Assembly (NCBI GenBank): GCA_964617335.1
Contig: CAZTXG010000027.1
Location: forward strand, 1-24,559
DNA length: 24,559 nucleotides
Origin: UBA2658 sp964617335
GTDB taxonomy: Bacteria > Bacillota > Clostridia > Oscillospirales > Oscillospiraceae
Direction: 5' to 3'
This document shows, piece by piece, positions 7,764 to 14,903 of the stretch (positions are counted from its first letter, which is position 1; every line of letters starts with the position of its first letter). A program made the position numbers and the translations under genes. The notes under the pieces are model-generated. The model worked only from the letters and a program-made list of their open reading frames with translations, was not told the DNA's origin and did no database searches.

Positions 7764-9404
7764 TTGAAAGAAACTATAGATAGTGTTATATTCACCGATA
7801 TGCTGCTTTGTGCAGCGGCGGCTCTTGAAGTAAATAAGCAGAACCTTAACGATTTGAACGTTTTTCCTGTTCCCGACGGGGATACGGGTACAAATATGAG
7901 CATGACCATGGCTGCGGGAGCGGCAGAGCTTCGCCGCCGCAGACCTTCTGGTGTTGGCGAGGTTTCAAAGTCCATGGCTTCGGCCCTTCTGCGGGGCGCA
8001 AGAGGCAATTCCGGCGTTATACTTTCCCTGCTTTTCAGGGGGCTTGCAAAGGGATTAAAGGGCAAGGATGAGTTTGACTGCTATGATTTTGCCCAGGCTC
8101 TTTCTGAAGGAGTTGAGGCTGCCTACAGTGCTGTTATGAAGCCTGCCGAGGGCACTATCCTAACAGTATCAAGGCTTGCAGCCGCTGCCGCTGTGGATTT
8201 TGCTGAGAGCGGAAACGACCTTGAGCTGCTTTTGTCCTGCGCTCTTGAATCTGCCAAAGATGCCTTGGCGGATACTGTTAATATAAACCCCGTTCTTAAA
8301 AAGGCCGGAGTTGTTGACGCCGGCGGCAAGGGCTATGTTATTATCCTTGAAGCCATGCTCTCATGCCTGCGGGGTGAGGTTACACCCGACTCCTATGACC
8401 TTAGCGGAGCCGAGCTTGCCGAGGCGGCAGATTTTTCCGATTTTGATACGGGAGAAATCACCTTCGGTTATTGTACGGAGTTTATTGTCAGCAAGGCTAA
8501 CAATAAATCTGTGGACGAGCTGCGGGTTTTTCTGCAAAATATCGGTGACAGTGCCGTGGTTGTGGACGATGAGGAAATAATAAAAACTCATATCCACACA
8601 AACGAGCCGGGCCTTGTGCTAACCGAGGCTCTCAGCTATGGACCTCTTCTTACAGTTAAGATAGAAAATATGCGTGAGCAGCACTCTGACCTTACGGAAG
8701 CGGCTCATATGAATGATGAGCAGCAAAAGTCTGCGGAGCCGGAAAAGGAATTTGGCGCTGTGGCTGTTTGTGCCGGACAGGGCATTGCCGAGCTTTTTAA
8801 AGAGCTTGGCGTCGATAGTATTGTTACCGGCGGACAGACTATGAACCCTTCTACCGAGGATATTTTAAAGGCTGTTGAAAGCACTCCGGCCAGTACGGTT
8901 TTTGTTTTCCCTAACAACAAAAATATTATTATGGCCGCTGAGCAGTGCATACCCATAAGCGAAAAAAAGGTTGTTGTAATACCTACAAAAACTATTCCTC
9001 AGGGAGTATCCGCCATGCTGAATATGGATACATATTCCCAGACGGAGCAGGAGCTTTTGGAAACTGCTATAGAGGCTATTGAGAATGTTCACACTGCCCT
9101 TGTGACCTATGCAGCCCGTGATTCGGATTTTGACGGTCACACTATAAAGGCAGGGGAGTATTTGGCTTTGCTTGACGGGGCGCTTTTGGGCAGCGGCAGT
9201 GATATTGCAGAGCTTATGAAAAAGCTTACTGATGCCTTGGATGATATTGAGCCTGAATTTTTAACCGTTTATTATGGTGAGGATGTAAGTGCCGATGAGG
9301 CCGAGGATATAAAAACCCAGCTTGAGGAGGCAAAGCCCGAGGCCGAGGTCAGTGTTGTTAACGGAGGGCAGCCGGTCTATTACTATATGATATCGGCGGA
9401 GTGA
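7764..9404 (+). CDS. fakA: Fatty acid kinase catalytic subunit (DhaL-domain, YloV/FakA)
   Basis: Expected to phosphorylate fatty acids bound to a FakB (DegV-family) partner, giving acyl-phosphate for phospholipid synthesis; no fakB lies in the window. The 546-residue length fits. The N-terminal DhaL domain (about 1-210) has the ATP/Mg motif NVFPVPDGDTGTNM at 32-45, followed by RGARGNSGVILS near 78. A middle domain contains TKTHIHTNEPG-like sequence (KTHIHTNEPG near 274), and the C-terminal FakA domain covers about 330-546. The start is TTG at 7764, with GGAGG (7749-7753) 10 nt upstream; no in-frame ATG is better placed. The gene ends at a bidirectional terminator shared with ricT. Kinase activity on fatty acids is inferred from the family. 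Confidence 0.9.
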   Translation: MKETIDSVIFTDMLLCAAAALEVNKQNLNDLNVFPVPDGDTGTNMSMTMAAGAAELRRRRPSGVGEVSKSMASALLRGARGNSGVILSLLFRGLAKGLKGKDEFDCYDFAQALSEGVEAAYSAVMKPAEGTILTVSRLAAAAAVDFAESGNDLELLLSCALESAKDALADTVNINPVLKKAGVVDAGGKGYVIILEAMLSCLRGEVTPDSYDLSGAELAEAADFSDFDTGEITFGYCTEFIVSKANNKSVDELRVFLQNIGDSAVVVDDEEIIKTHIHTNEPGLVLTEALSYGPLLTVKIENMREQHSDLTEAAHMNDEQQKSAEPEKEFGAVAVCAGQGIAELFKELGVDSIVTGGQTMNPSTEDILKAVESTPASTVFVFPNNKNIIMAAEQCIPISEKKVVVIPTKTIPQGVSAMLNMDTYSQTEQELLETAIEAIENVHTALVTYAARDSDFDGHTIKAGEYLALLDGALLGSGSDIAELMKKLTDALDDIEPEFLTVYYGEDVSADEAEDIKTQLEEAKPEAEVSVVNGGQPVYYYMISAE

Positions 9405-9416
9405 CAGATAAATAAT

Positions 9417-9462
9417 AAAAAACCGGCCGCAGGGAAAGTTTATTCCACAGCGGCCGGTTTTT
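9417..9462. terminator. Bidirectional terminator between fakA and ricT
   Basis: AAAAACCGGCCGC (9418-9430) pairs perfectly with GCGGCCGGTTTTT (9450-9462) around a 19-nt loop. A T-run ends the stem on each strand, as expected for the gap between convergent genes. Confidence 0.93.
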
Positions 9463-9483
9463 AATATTTGGATTTTTTTAATT

Positions 9484-10752
9484 TTATGACGGATTGTCTG
9501 GATTTTTTTTCTTGGGCTTGTTGTAATATCTGCGCTTGCCCTTTGTGGGAGCCTGCTTGTTTTCCCCTTTAGGACGGGCATTTTGGCGGTTATTTTGATT
9601 TTTTGAAGGGGCTTGTGAAGGCTTTCCGTTAGGGCAGGCGGCCTCCTTTGCCGGAGGGCTAACCTTTGCCACGGGCTTTGCCACAAGCTTTTCACCTTTG
9701 GGGTTCTGGGGCTTTGTCCTTGGGTTTTGTCTGCGGCGGCCTTCGTTTTTCTTTTGGGGTTTTTCCTGGGGTTTATTTGCTTTTCTGCCTTCGGCACCTT
9801 CTCCTTGGGTATTTAGGTTTTCACCGCCATCGGCGAAAAGGGAGGGGGCGGCCCAGGGGTCATCCTCGGCTTTGACTTCTTCCTTTGGCTTTGCCACATA
9901 GTTTAAGACGGAGGGCAGGGGTTCGCCTGCTTTTGGTCTGCCGCCGGGGACTGTTGCAACCTCGTCGGCATCAAAGATTCTTATTTCCTGCTCGCCTTCA
10001 CTGTCGAGCCTTACCTTTACCTTCTGCCGCAGTATATTTGTTTGGACAACATTGCCGTAGCCTCCTGTGGTTTGGACGAAGGCGCCATTTTTCGGGATGG
10101 TTTTTATAAGGTCTTCGTAGGCCTCCTGCTCATAGCGCAGGCAGCACATGAGCCTGCCGCAGCTGCCGGAGATTTTTGTGGGGTTTAGGGACATGGACTG
10201 GGTTTTGGCCATTTTTGTGGAAACCGGCTGAAAGTCTGTTAAAAATTGGCTGCAGCAATAGGGCTTGCCGCAAATGCCAAGGCCGCCGAGCATTTTGGTT
10301 TCGTCTCTGACGCCTATTTGGCGCAGCTCTATACGTGTGCGGAAAACAGAGGCCAGATCCTTTACTAAATCACGGAAGTCAACCCTGCCGTCTGAAGTGA
10401 AGAAAAACAGGATTTTGTTGCCCTCGAAACCGCACTCAACTCCTACAAGCTTCATGTCAAGACCGTGTTCCGCTATTTTTTTCTTGCATATGTCGAAGGC
10501 TTCCTTTTCCCGAAGCTTATTTTCCTCGGCTGTTTTAAGGTCCTCTTCTGTTGCTATTCGTATGACCGGGCGCAGGGGAGCTATTATGCTCTCATCACTT
10601 ACATAGTGGGCGGGCAGGGCGCATTCGCAAATGTCCAGCCCTTTGGAGGTTTCCACTATGAGTTTGTCGCCCGGGCAGGGAGATATGCCATTGGGGTCAA
10701 AAAAATATGATTTGCCCCGACTGCTGAATTTTACACTTACAACTTCTGTCAA
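9484..10752 (-). CDS. ricT: PSP1-domain protein RicT (YaaT) with long basic C-terminal tail
   Basis: In Bacillus, RicT joins RicA and RicF in an Fe-S complex that steers RNase Y processing of mRNA and affects competence, sporulation and biofilm decisions. The PSP1 core covers about residues 1-285, with the hallmark CGKPYCCSQFLTDF (161-174) and SCGRLMCCLRYEQE (197-210); Cys161, 166, 167, 198, 203 and 204 are the likely cluster ligands. Residues about 286-422 are low-complexity, rich in Lys, Pro, Asn and Arg, ending KKKNPDNPS. The start is TTG at 10752, with GAGG (10764-10761) 8 nt before it. The gene follows holB by 52 nt. Neither ricA nor ricF is in the window, so complex formation is inferred. 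Confidence 0.92.
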   Translation of the reverse strand: MTEVVSVKFSSRGKSYFFDPNGISPCPGDKLIVETSKGLDICECALPAHYVSDESIIAPLRPVIRIATEEDLKTAEENKLREKEAFDICKKKIAEHGLDMKLVGVECGFEGNKILFFFTSDGRVDFRDLVKDLASVFRTRIELRQIGVRDETKMLGGLGICGKPYCCSQFLTDFQPVSTKMAKTQSMSLNPTKISGSCGRLMCCLRYEQEAYEDLIKTIPKNGAFVQTTGGYGNVVQTNILRQKVKVRLDSEGEQEIRIFDADEVATVPGGRPKAGEPLPSVLNYVAKPKEEVKAEDDPWAAPSLFADGGENLNTQGEGAEGRKANKPQEKPQKKNEGRRRQNPRTKPQNPKGEKLVAKPVAKVSPPAKEAACPNGKPSQAPSKNQNNRQNARPKGENKQAPTKGKRRYYNKPKKKNPDNPS

Positions 10753-10804
10753 GATTGTATCCTCGTTTCAAGTGGTTGGCGGCTTTTGCCGGCAGGCAGA
10801 GCCT

Positions 10805-11572
10805 TTATGGCGTGTCTGCCGTTTGGACGCAGATAAGCCCCAAAATATGCTTTGTGCCTACGTTCATGCGCAGGTATTCTAAAGAAAGCCTGCAAAGGGA
10901 AGAAAGCCTAAAGGCGGAAGCCCGGCTTAAAAGGGACTTTTCCCTGAAGGCGATAATATCGCAAAGGCGAATTTGGATGGAAATTAAAAGTTTTGTAAGC
11001 TCCTGAGATGAAAGCTCTTCACAGCGGGAGCAAAAAGAGCAAAGACCTGCCCTGTCGCCTTTTTCGGCAAGGGCAATAAATTCACGGACAAGGGGGCTCT
11101 CCTCCTGATTTTCCTCGCTGTGAAGGTTTATTTCCACACAGCGGGAGCGCACTGTTGGCAAAAGAGCGGCGGCGGAGGAAACCAAAAGGATGAAAACGGC
11201 ATAGGCGGCTGGCTCTTCAAGAAGCTTTAGCGCCGCATTTTGGGCAGCCTGATTCATAGTATCCGCATCGGATATAATGTAGACCTTTTTTTCGGCAGCT
11301 TGGGGGCGAACCCAAGAATCTGACGACATTTCCCGTATTTGGTCAACCAGAAGGTCACGCTTTTGTCTGCCTTTGTCATCGATTATTCTGGAAACTGTGA
11401 TAAGGTCCGGATTTGTTCCCCCAAGGGCATTTTTACACTGGAAGCATTTCATGCAGGGGGGATTGCCGCCGTTTTCGCAAAGAAAGTTCATAGAAAGCTC
11501 CAAAGCCTTCTCTTCCCTTAATTGGGAATTAGATGATGAAATAATATAGGCATGAGATAAAGGAGTGCTCAT
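10805..11572 (-). CDS. holB: DNA polymerase III subunit delta prime
   Basis: Clamp-loader subunit that helps place the sliding clamp on primed DNA. The N-terminal AAA+ region has a four-cysteine zinc site (Cys32, 40, 43, 46 in CxxCFQCKNALGG context). LKLLEEPAAYAVFILL near residue 140 and TVRSRC near 165 are the sensor/SRC motifs. The Walker A loop is absent (SSSNSQLREEKA in its place), which is normal for the non-hydrolysing delta prime. The 255-residue length is short compared with the roughly 330 of many homologues, so the C-terminal collar domain is compact. The ATG overlaps the stop of the darA-like gene by four bases (ATGA, 11569-11572), pointing to translational coupling. Confidence 0.9.
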   Translation of the reverse strand: MSTPLSHAYIISSSNSQLREEKALELSMNFLCENGGNPPCMKCFQCKNALGGTNPDLITVSRIIDDKGRQKRDLLVDQIREMSSDSWVRPQAAEKKVYIISDADTMNQAAQNAALKLLEEPAAYAVFILLVSSAAALLPTVRSRCVEINLHSEENQEESPLVREFIALAEKGDRAGLCSFCSRCEELSSQELTKLLISIQIRLCDIIAFREKSLLSRASAFRLSSLCRLSLEYLRMNVGTKHILGLICVQTADTP

Positions 11573-11883
11573 AGACGCATCATCCTGTCAAGCGGAAGAA
11601 TGAAAACTACGGCACCGCCGATTTTTACACTTTGGGGCAGCTTGAAATTGCCGCAAGACAGGGCAGATGTTAAATCGACCACGGAATCTCTGGTATTTTC
11701 GTCTATGATTTTTGTTACAGCGCTTAGCTTAGTGTCATCTACCCCTGAAAAAACCATGGCGTTTTCCTGACAGGAAAAGCCGCCGTAGCTGTCTGTTACG
11801 GTGCAGGGGTAGCCTGACCTTGTCATGGCGCCCGCTACAAGGTGAGCGTCTGATTTTGATGTTATTGCTATAATGAGTTTCAT
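11569..11883 (-). CDS. darA: Cyclic-di-AMP receptor-like protein (DarA/PstA, YaaQ family)
   Basis: A small PII-like protein of 104 residues. Family members form trimers that bind cyclic di-AMP; their downstream target is not well defined. The start MKLIIAITSKSDAHLVAGAM and the glycine pair in DSYGGFS (family TGGF loop) support the call, as does GVDDTKLSAVTKIIDENT in the second half. I chose the ATG at 11883, with GGAGG 6 nt upstream, over an open frame reaching 11979 that would overlap the promoter. It heads the darA-holB-ricT operon, as yaaQ does in Bacillus. The ligand loops look divergent, so c-di-AMP binding is inferred. Confidence 0.82.
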   Translation of the reverse strand: MKLIIAITSKSDAHLVAGAMTRSGYPCTVTDSYGGFSCQENAMVFSGVDDTKLSAVTKIIDENTRDSVVDLTSALSCGNFKLPQSVKIGGAVVFILPLDRMMRL

Positions 11884-11947
11884 TTGCAGCCTCCATAAGG
11901 GGCGGAGTGTTGATTTGCGGCAAAAGGAAAATGGCCGCTTTTTTATA

Positions 11948-11976
11948 ATTTTAAACTGTTTTTTTTGTTTCGTCAA
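11948..11976 (-). promoter_or_regulatory. Sigma-A promoter of the darA-holB-ricT operon
   Basis: On the minus strand TTGACG (11976-11971), 17 nt, then TAAAAT (11953-11948). Each hexamer matches consensus in five positions. Transcription would start near 11941, about 58 nt before the darA start codon. Confidence 0.75.
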
Positions 11977-12007
11977 CAAACAATCGATTTTAGGCTGTTT
12001 GGCATGG

Positions 12008-12622
12008 TTAAAGGCGCAGATCCTTGGGACGGCAATAAAGAGGTTTATCTTTTTTTAGGAGCTTTTCAATGGGCACTTTCACGCAGGTTTTTGGAAAGCT
12101 GCCGGATTTTGAGCAAAGAGATAAAAGACATCCGTCTACATCCGGATAAAGCTTGCAGAAAACCTCGGGAGAGGGGGGGATTATTTTGCCCTTTTCCCTG
12201 TAGAATCTTAAGGTTCTAAGGCCGCCTTCACCTGTGAGCTTGAAATAGCTTTCCCTAAGGGTCCAAGTTTCAAGAAAGCTTAGGCCTTCACGTTCTTTAG
12301 CTGTTGTGAGGCGGTTTATGGTAAGGCTGCTGACCTTTCTATCTAATGGTTCTGCGTCTATGCCTACGGGAGACTTTGAAACAACGCAAAAAACATGGGT
12401 TTTACAGTGGCTTATGGAAAAGTGAGGGGCAGGCTGCTTTGTGAAAACCGGACGGCCGAAGGCAAGCTTTTCTATAGCGGGCAGGATTGCTTTTCCTGTG
12501 AAGTCCCCATAGGCATATGCCAAAAGTGAGGTGCCGAAGGCAGAGCCGCGGCTGGGACTTAAGGGAGGGAATAGGGCGTCTTTTTCATCTGCCTGTCTTA
12601 TGTCGGCATAGTATATGCGCAT
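12008..12622 (-). CDS. 4'-phosphopantetheinyl transferase superfamily protein (Sfp type)
   Basis: Transfers the phosphopantetheine arm from CoA to a serine of a carrier protein. The three family motifs are visible in 204 residues: FSISHC (68-73), the magnesium motif VGIDAE (86-91) and WTLRESYFK (120-128, the usual WTxKEA/SxxK with Lys to Arg at one position). AAAGGAGG lies 7 nt before the ATG. The darA promoter starts a new unit 124 nt downstream, so this gene is probably transcribed on its own. No polyketide, peptide-synthetase or carrier-protein gene is nearby, so the target is unknown; it could serve the fatty-acid carrier protein or a pathway elsewhere. Confidence 0.87.
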   Translation of the reverse strand: MRIYYADIRQADEKDALFPPLSPSRGSAFGTSLLAYAYGDFTGKAILPAIEKLAFGRPVFTKQPAPHFSISHCKTHVFCVVSKSPVGIDAEPLDRKVSSLTINRLTTAKEREGLSFLETWTLRESYFKLTGEGGLRTLRFYREKGKIIPPSPEVFCKLYPDVDGCLLSLCSKSGSFPKTCVKVPIEKLLKKDKPLYCRPKDLRL

Positions 12623-12703
12623 GACCGGACCTCCTTTAAGCGTAAAACCTGTAAATATAATCGTAATATAAAATTAGGATAATAAGGGGTTTATGCTTAT
12701 TGT

Positions 12704-12721
12704 ATCACAAGATATTGTGAT
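12704..12721. promoter_or_regulatory. Palindromic candidate operator ATCACAA-N4-TTGTGAT
   Basis: Perfect 7-base arms flank GATA in the divergent gap between the phosphopantetheinyl transferase and lipoprotein genes. The palindrome lies about 43-60 nt upstream of the likely start of the lipoprotein transcript, a position often used by activators. No known regulator's consensus is matched with confidence. Confidence 0.5.
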
Positions 12722-12748
12722 TTGGTACTACCATTTTTAAAAGCCCTG

Positions 12749-12757
12749 TGGTATAAT
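12749..12757 (+). promoter_or_regulatory. Extended -10 promoter for the lipoprotein/two-component run
   Basis: TGG followed by TATAAT (12752-12757) forms a perfect extended -10. The -35 position, TACCAT at 17 nt, is poor, so an activator may be needed. The start would be near 12764, about 38 nt before the lipoprotein ATG. Confidence 0.65.
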
Positions 12758-12801
12758 GTATAGGTTAAATTTTATATTTTAAAGAAGGAGGCGGAGAGCT
12801 T

Positions 12802-14130
12802 ATGAAACGTGGATTTATGCTGGCAATGGGGCTGTTTTTTCTGTGTTTTTTAGCCGGCTGTTCTCTTTCAGATACGGATGAACTTTATAGTCTTCCCCAG
12901 CCGCCTTATGAGTATCTCCAGCTCCAGGGGCTTATTGACGACGAAATTGCCGCCGGCTGGGAGTATTCCGCTCCCACTGTCGGTTCCTTTCGTCAAAGCG
13001 TTCAGCTGACAGACCTTAACGGAGACGGGGTAAACGAGGCTCTGGCCTTTCTTTACAGCAAGGAGACGGGGCCGAAAATTTGTGTTTACCGAAATGGTCT
13101 TTCCGGCTATGAGCTTGCCGCCACAATTACGGGGGAAGGCACGGCTATAGGCCGGGTGGAATACGCTGACCTTGACGGCGACGGCATGGTGGAAATACTT
13201 ACCTTTTGGAAAATGAGTTCTGATATGCGCATTTTTAAGGCCTACTCTATTGAAAACTGGGATTCTTCGGCGGTTTTTACCACAAGCTGCACTGATTTTC
13301 AAGTGGGTGACCTTGACAAAAACGGCAGGCCTGACGTGGCAGTTTTAAGGCTTGACCAAAATGGCGGCTCGGTGGATGTTTATAACATTTCCACTAAGGG
13401 TGAAGTTGTTAAAACCGAGGCACGTCTTTCGGCCTCTTTAAGCTCTGTTGACCGCTTTCGTATAGCCACCATTGGAGACGGAAGTCCGGCGATTTTTGTT
13501 GAGGGGCGGTATCCGGAGGGGAATGAATTTTATAACCTTACGGATATTATTGTGTCCGATGAGGGGAAGCTTAAAAACATCTGTCTTGATATTTCTACGG
13601 GAGACAGCAGGGCCAAGCGGCCCTATTCGGTTTATTGCACAGATATAAACGGAGACGGCTCCCTTGATGTGCCCTTTGCGGAAAAGCTTTATTCCCAGCC
13701 GGGATATTCAAGTGACAACTATGTTTTTGACTGGTTTCGATATGATGCTTTAGGGAACAGCGAAGCCTGCGGCTCTACCTACCACAACTACACAGACGGC
13801 TGGTATTTTATGCTGCCTGACGGGTGGCGGGAAAATCTTACAGTGCGCAGGGAGTCGGCTATTTCCGGAGAGAAGTCTGTGGTTTTGTCTTCCTATGATG
13901 AGGAGACACAGGAGCTTAGGGATTATCTTACCATTTATGTACTCTCCGGTGAAAACAGAAACGACAGGGCAAAGATTGCGGGGCGCTTTACCATGTTTAG
14001 CAGTGAAACTGTTATATACGCCGCAAAGCTGCATACAGAGGACGGCGCACTAAGCTCTGAGGAGGTCCAAAAGGATATTACAGACAGGTTTCATCTTATA
14101 TACACGGAATGGATAACAGGCGCGGTCTAA
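12802..14130 (+). CDS. Lipoprotein with VCBS/FG-GAP-type calcium-binding repeats
   Basis: Predicted outer-face membrane lipoprotein of 442 residues with unknown function. The signal peptide ends in the lipobox LAGC with Cys20 as the lipidated residue. Four acidic EF-hand-like loops recur: DLNGDGVNE (71-79), DLDGDGMVE (123-131), DLDKNGRPD (170-178) and DINGDGSLD (281-289), as in beta-propeller VCBS/FG-GAP proteins that bind calcium. A separate C-terminal region (about 330-442) starts NYTDGWYFMLPDGW. GGAGG (12787-12791) lies 10 nt upstream of the ATG. The gene leads a run of response regulator and sensor kinase genes, which suggests a role in what that kinase senses; this is inference. Confidence 0.82.
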   Translation: MKRGFMLAMGLFFLCFLAGCSLSDTDELYSLPQPPYEYLQLQGLIDDEIAAGWEYSAPTVGSFRQSVQLTDLNGDGVNEALAFLYSKETGPKICVYRNGLSGYELAATITGEGTAIGRVEYADLDGDGMVEILTFWKMSSDMRIFKAYSIENWDSSAVFTTSCTDFQVGDLDKNGRPDVAVLRLDQNGGSVDVYNISTKGEVVKTEARLSASLSSVDRFRIATIGDGSPAIFVEGRYPEGNEFYNLTDIIVSDEGKLKNICLDISTGDSRAKRPYSVYCTDINGDGSLDVPFAEKLYSQPGYSSDNYVFDWFRYDALGNSEACGSTYHNYTDGWYFMLPDGWRENLTVRRESAISGEKSVVLSSYDEETQELRDYLTIYVLSGENRNDRAKIAGRFTMFSSETVIYAAKLHTEDGALSSEEVQKDITDRFHLIYTEWITGAV

Positions 14131-14160
14131 GGCTTGCGTCTTGCTGTTAAGGAGGCCAAA

Positions 14161-14853
14161 GTGAAAAAGGTTCTGATTTTAGAGGACGAATCCAGCATAA
14201 GAAGCTTTGTGGTTATTAACCTGAAGCGCTCCGGATATGAGCCGGTTGAGGCGGAAACAGGGGAGCAGGCTCTTGAGGAGCTTAAGAAAAACCCCGATAT
14301 CCGTGTGGCTTTGCTTGACGTTATGCTGCCGGATATTGACGGCTTTGAGGTGTGCAGGCGCATTAGGGCCTCCGGCTCGAAGATTGGAATAATTATGCTT
14401 ACGGCGAAAAGTCAGGAGATGGACAAGGTTACTGGGCTTATGACCGGAGCTGACGACTATGTGACAAAGCCCTTTTCCCCTGCGGAGCTTACGGCTCGGA
14501 TAGATGCTCTATATAGGCGCACGGGGGGCACAGAGCAGGATGAGGCGGTAAACGGCGAGCTTGTAAGCGGCCCATTTAAGCTTAATACCAGAAACCGAAC
14601 TTTAGAGAAAAACGGCGAGAGGATAAGGCTTACCCAGATTGAATATTCCATTATGAAGCTTTTTATGGACAATGCGGGCAAGGCTCTTTCAAGAGAGGAC
14701 ATCTTAAATGATGTTTGGGGAAGAAACTATTTTGGAGAGCTTAAAATAGTTGATGTGAACATCCGCAGACTGCGTATAAAAATTGAGGACGACCCCACTA
14801 TTCCCTCTTATATCACAACGGTGTGGGGCTATGGATATAAATGGGGATTTTAA
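14161..14853 (+). CDS. OmpR/PhoB-family response regulator
   Basis: DNA-binding regulator of 230 residues that is phosphorylated by the kinase encoded next. The receiver domain has the acidic pair Glu8/Asp9, phospho-acceptor Asp53 (LLDVMLPDIDG), Thr81 and Lys103 (KPF). The C-terminal winged helix (about 130-230) includes LTQIEYSIMKLF and VDVNIRRLRIKI. The start is GTG at 14161, because GGAGG (14151-14155) lies 5 nt before it; a TTG nine codons upstream lacks such a site. It is 30 nt after the lipoprotein and 50 nt before the kinase. Its targets cannot be read from this sequence, though the palindrome upstream of the lipoprotein gene is a candidate. Confidence 0.93.
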   Translation: MKKVLILEDESSIRSFVVINLKRSGYEPVEAETGEQALEELKKNPDIRVALLDVMLPDIDGFEVCRRIRASGSKIGIIMLTAKSQEMDKVTGLMTGADDYVTKPFSPAELTARIDALYRRTGGTEQDEAVNGELVSGPFKLNTRNRTLEKNGERIRLTQIEYSIMKLFMDNAGKALSREDILNDVWGRNYFGELKIVDVNIRRLRIKIEDDPTIPSYITTVWGYGYKWGF

Positions 14854-14866
14854 ATTTTTTTGAAAA

Positions 14867-14891
14867 CCTTGTTGGCTAAACTTTTACAAGG
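14867..14891 (+). other. Hairpin overlapping the kinase ribosome-binding site
   Basis: CCTTGT (14867-14872) can pair with ACAAGG (14886-14891) across a 13-nt loop. The 3' arm overlaps AAGGCGG, the only Shine-Dalgarno-like sequence before the TTG start of the kinase. If it forms, it would lower kinase translation relative to the regulator. Confidence 0.4.
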
Positions 14892-14903
14892 CGGTGTGAG
14901 ACT

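Noticed and set aside
9261..9797. A Lys/Pro-rich 178-codon minus-strand frame overlapping the ricT tail and the fakA end
   Set aside because: It runs out of frame through the low-complexity ricT tail and across the terminator, so it is not a plausible gene.
11917..11944. GCGGC/GCCGC hairpin followed by TTTTTT on the plus strand
   Set aside because: Only a 5-bp stem with a 12-nt loop, and no plus-strand gene ends here. On the minus strand it lies in the darA leader without a T-tail.
12704..12721. Reading the palindrome as a CRP/FNR or Rex site
   Set aside because: The arms ATCACAA/TTGTGAT are in the opposite order to Rex, and they fit neither TTGAT-N4-ATCAA nor TGTGA-N6-TCACA.
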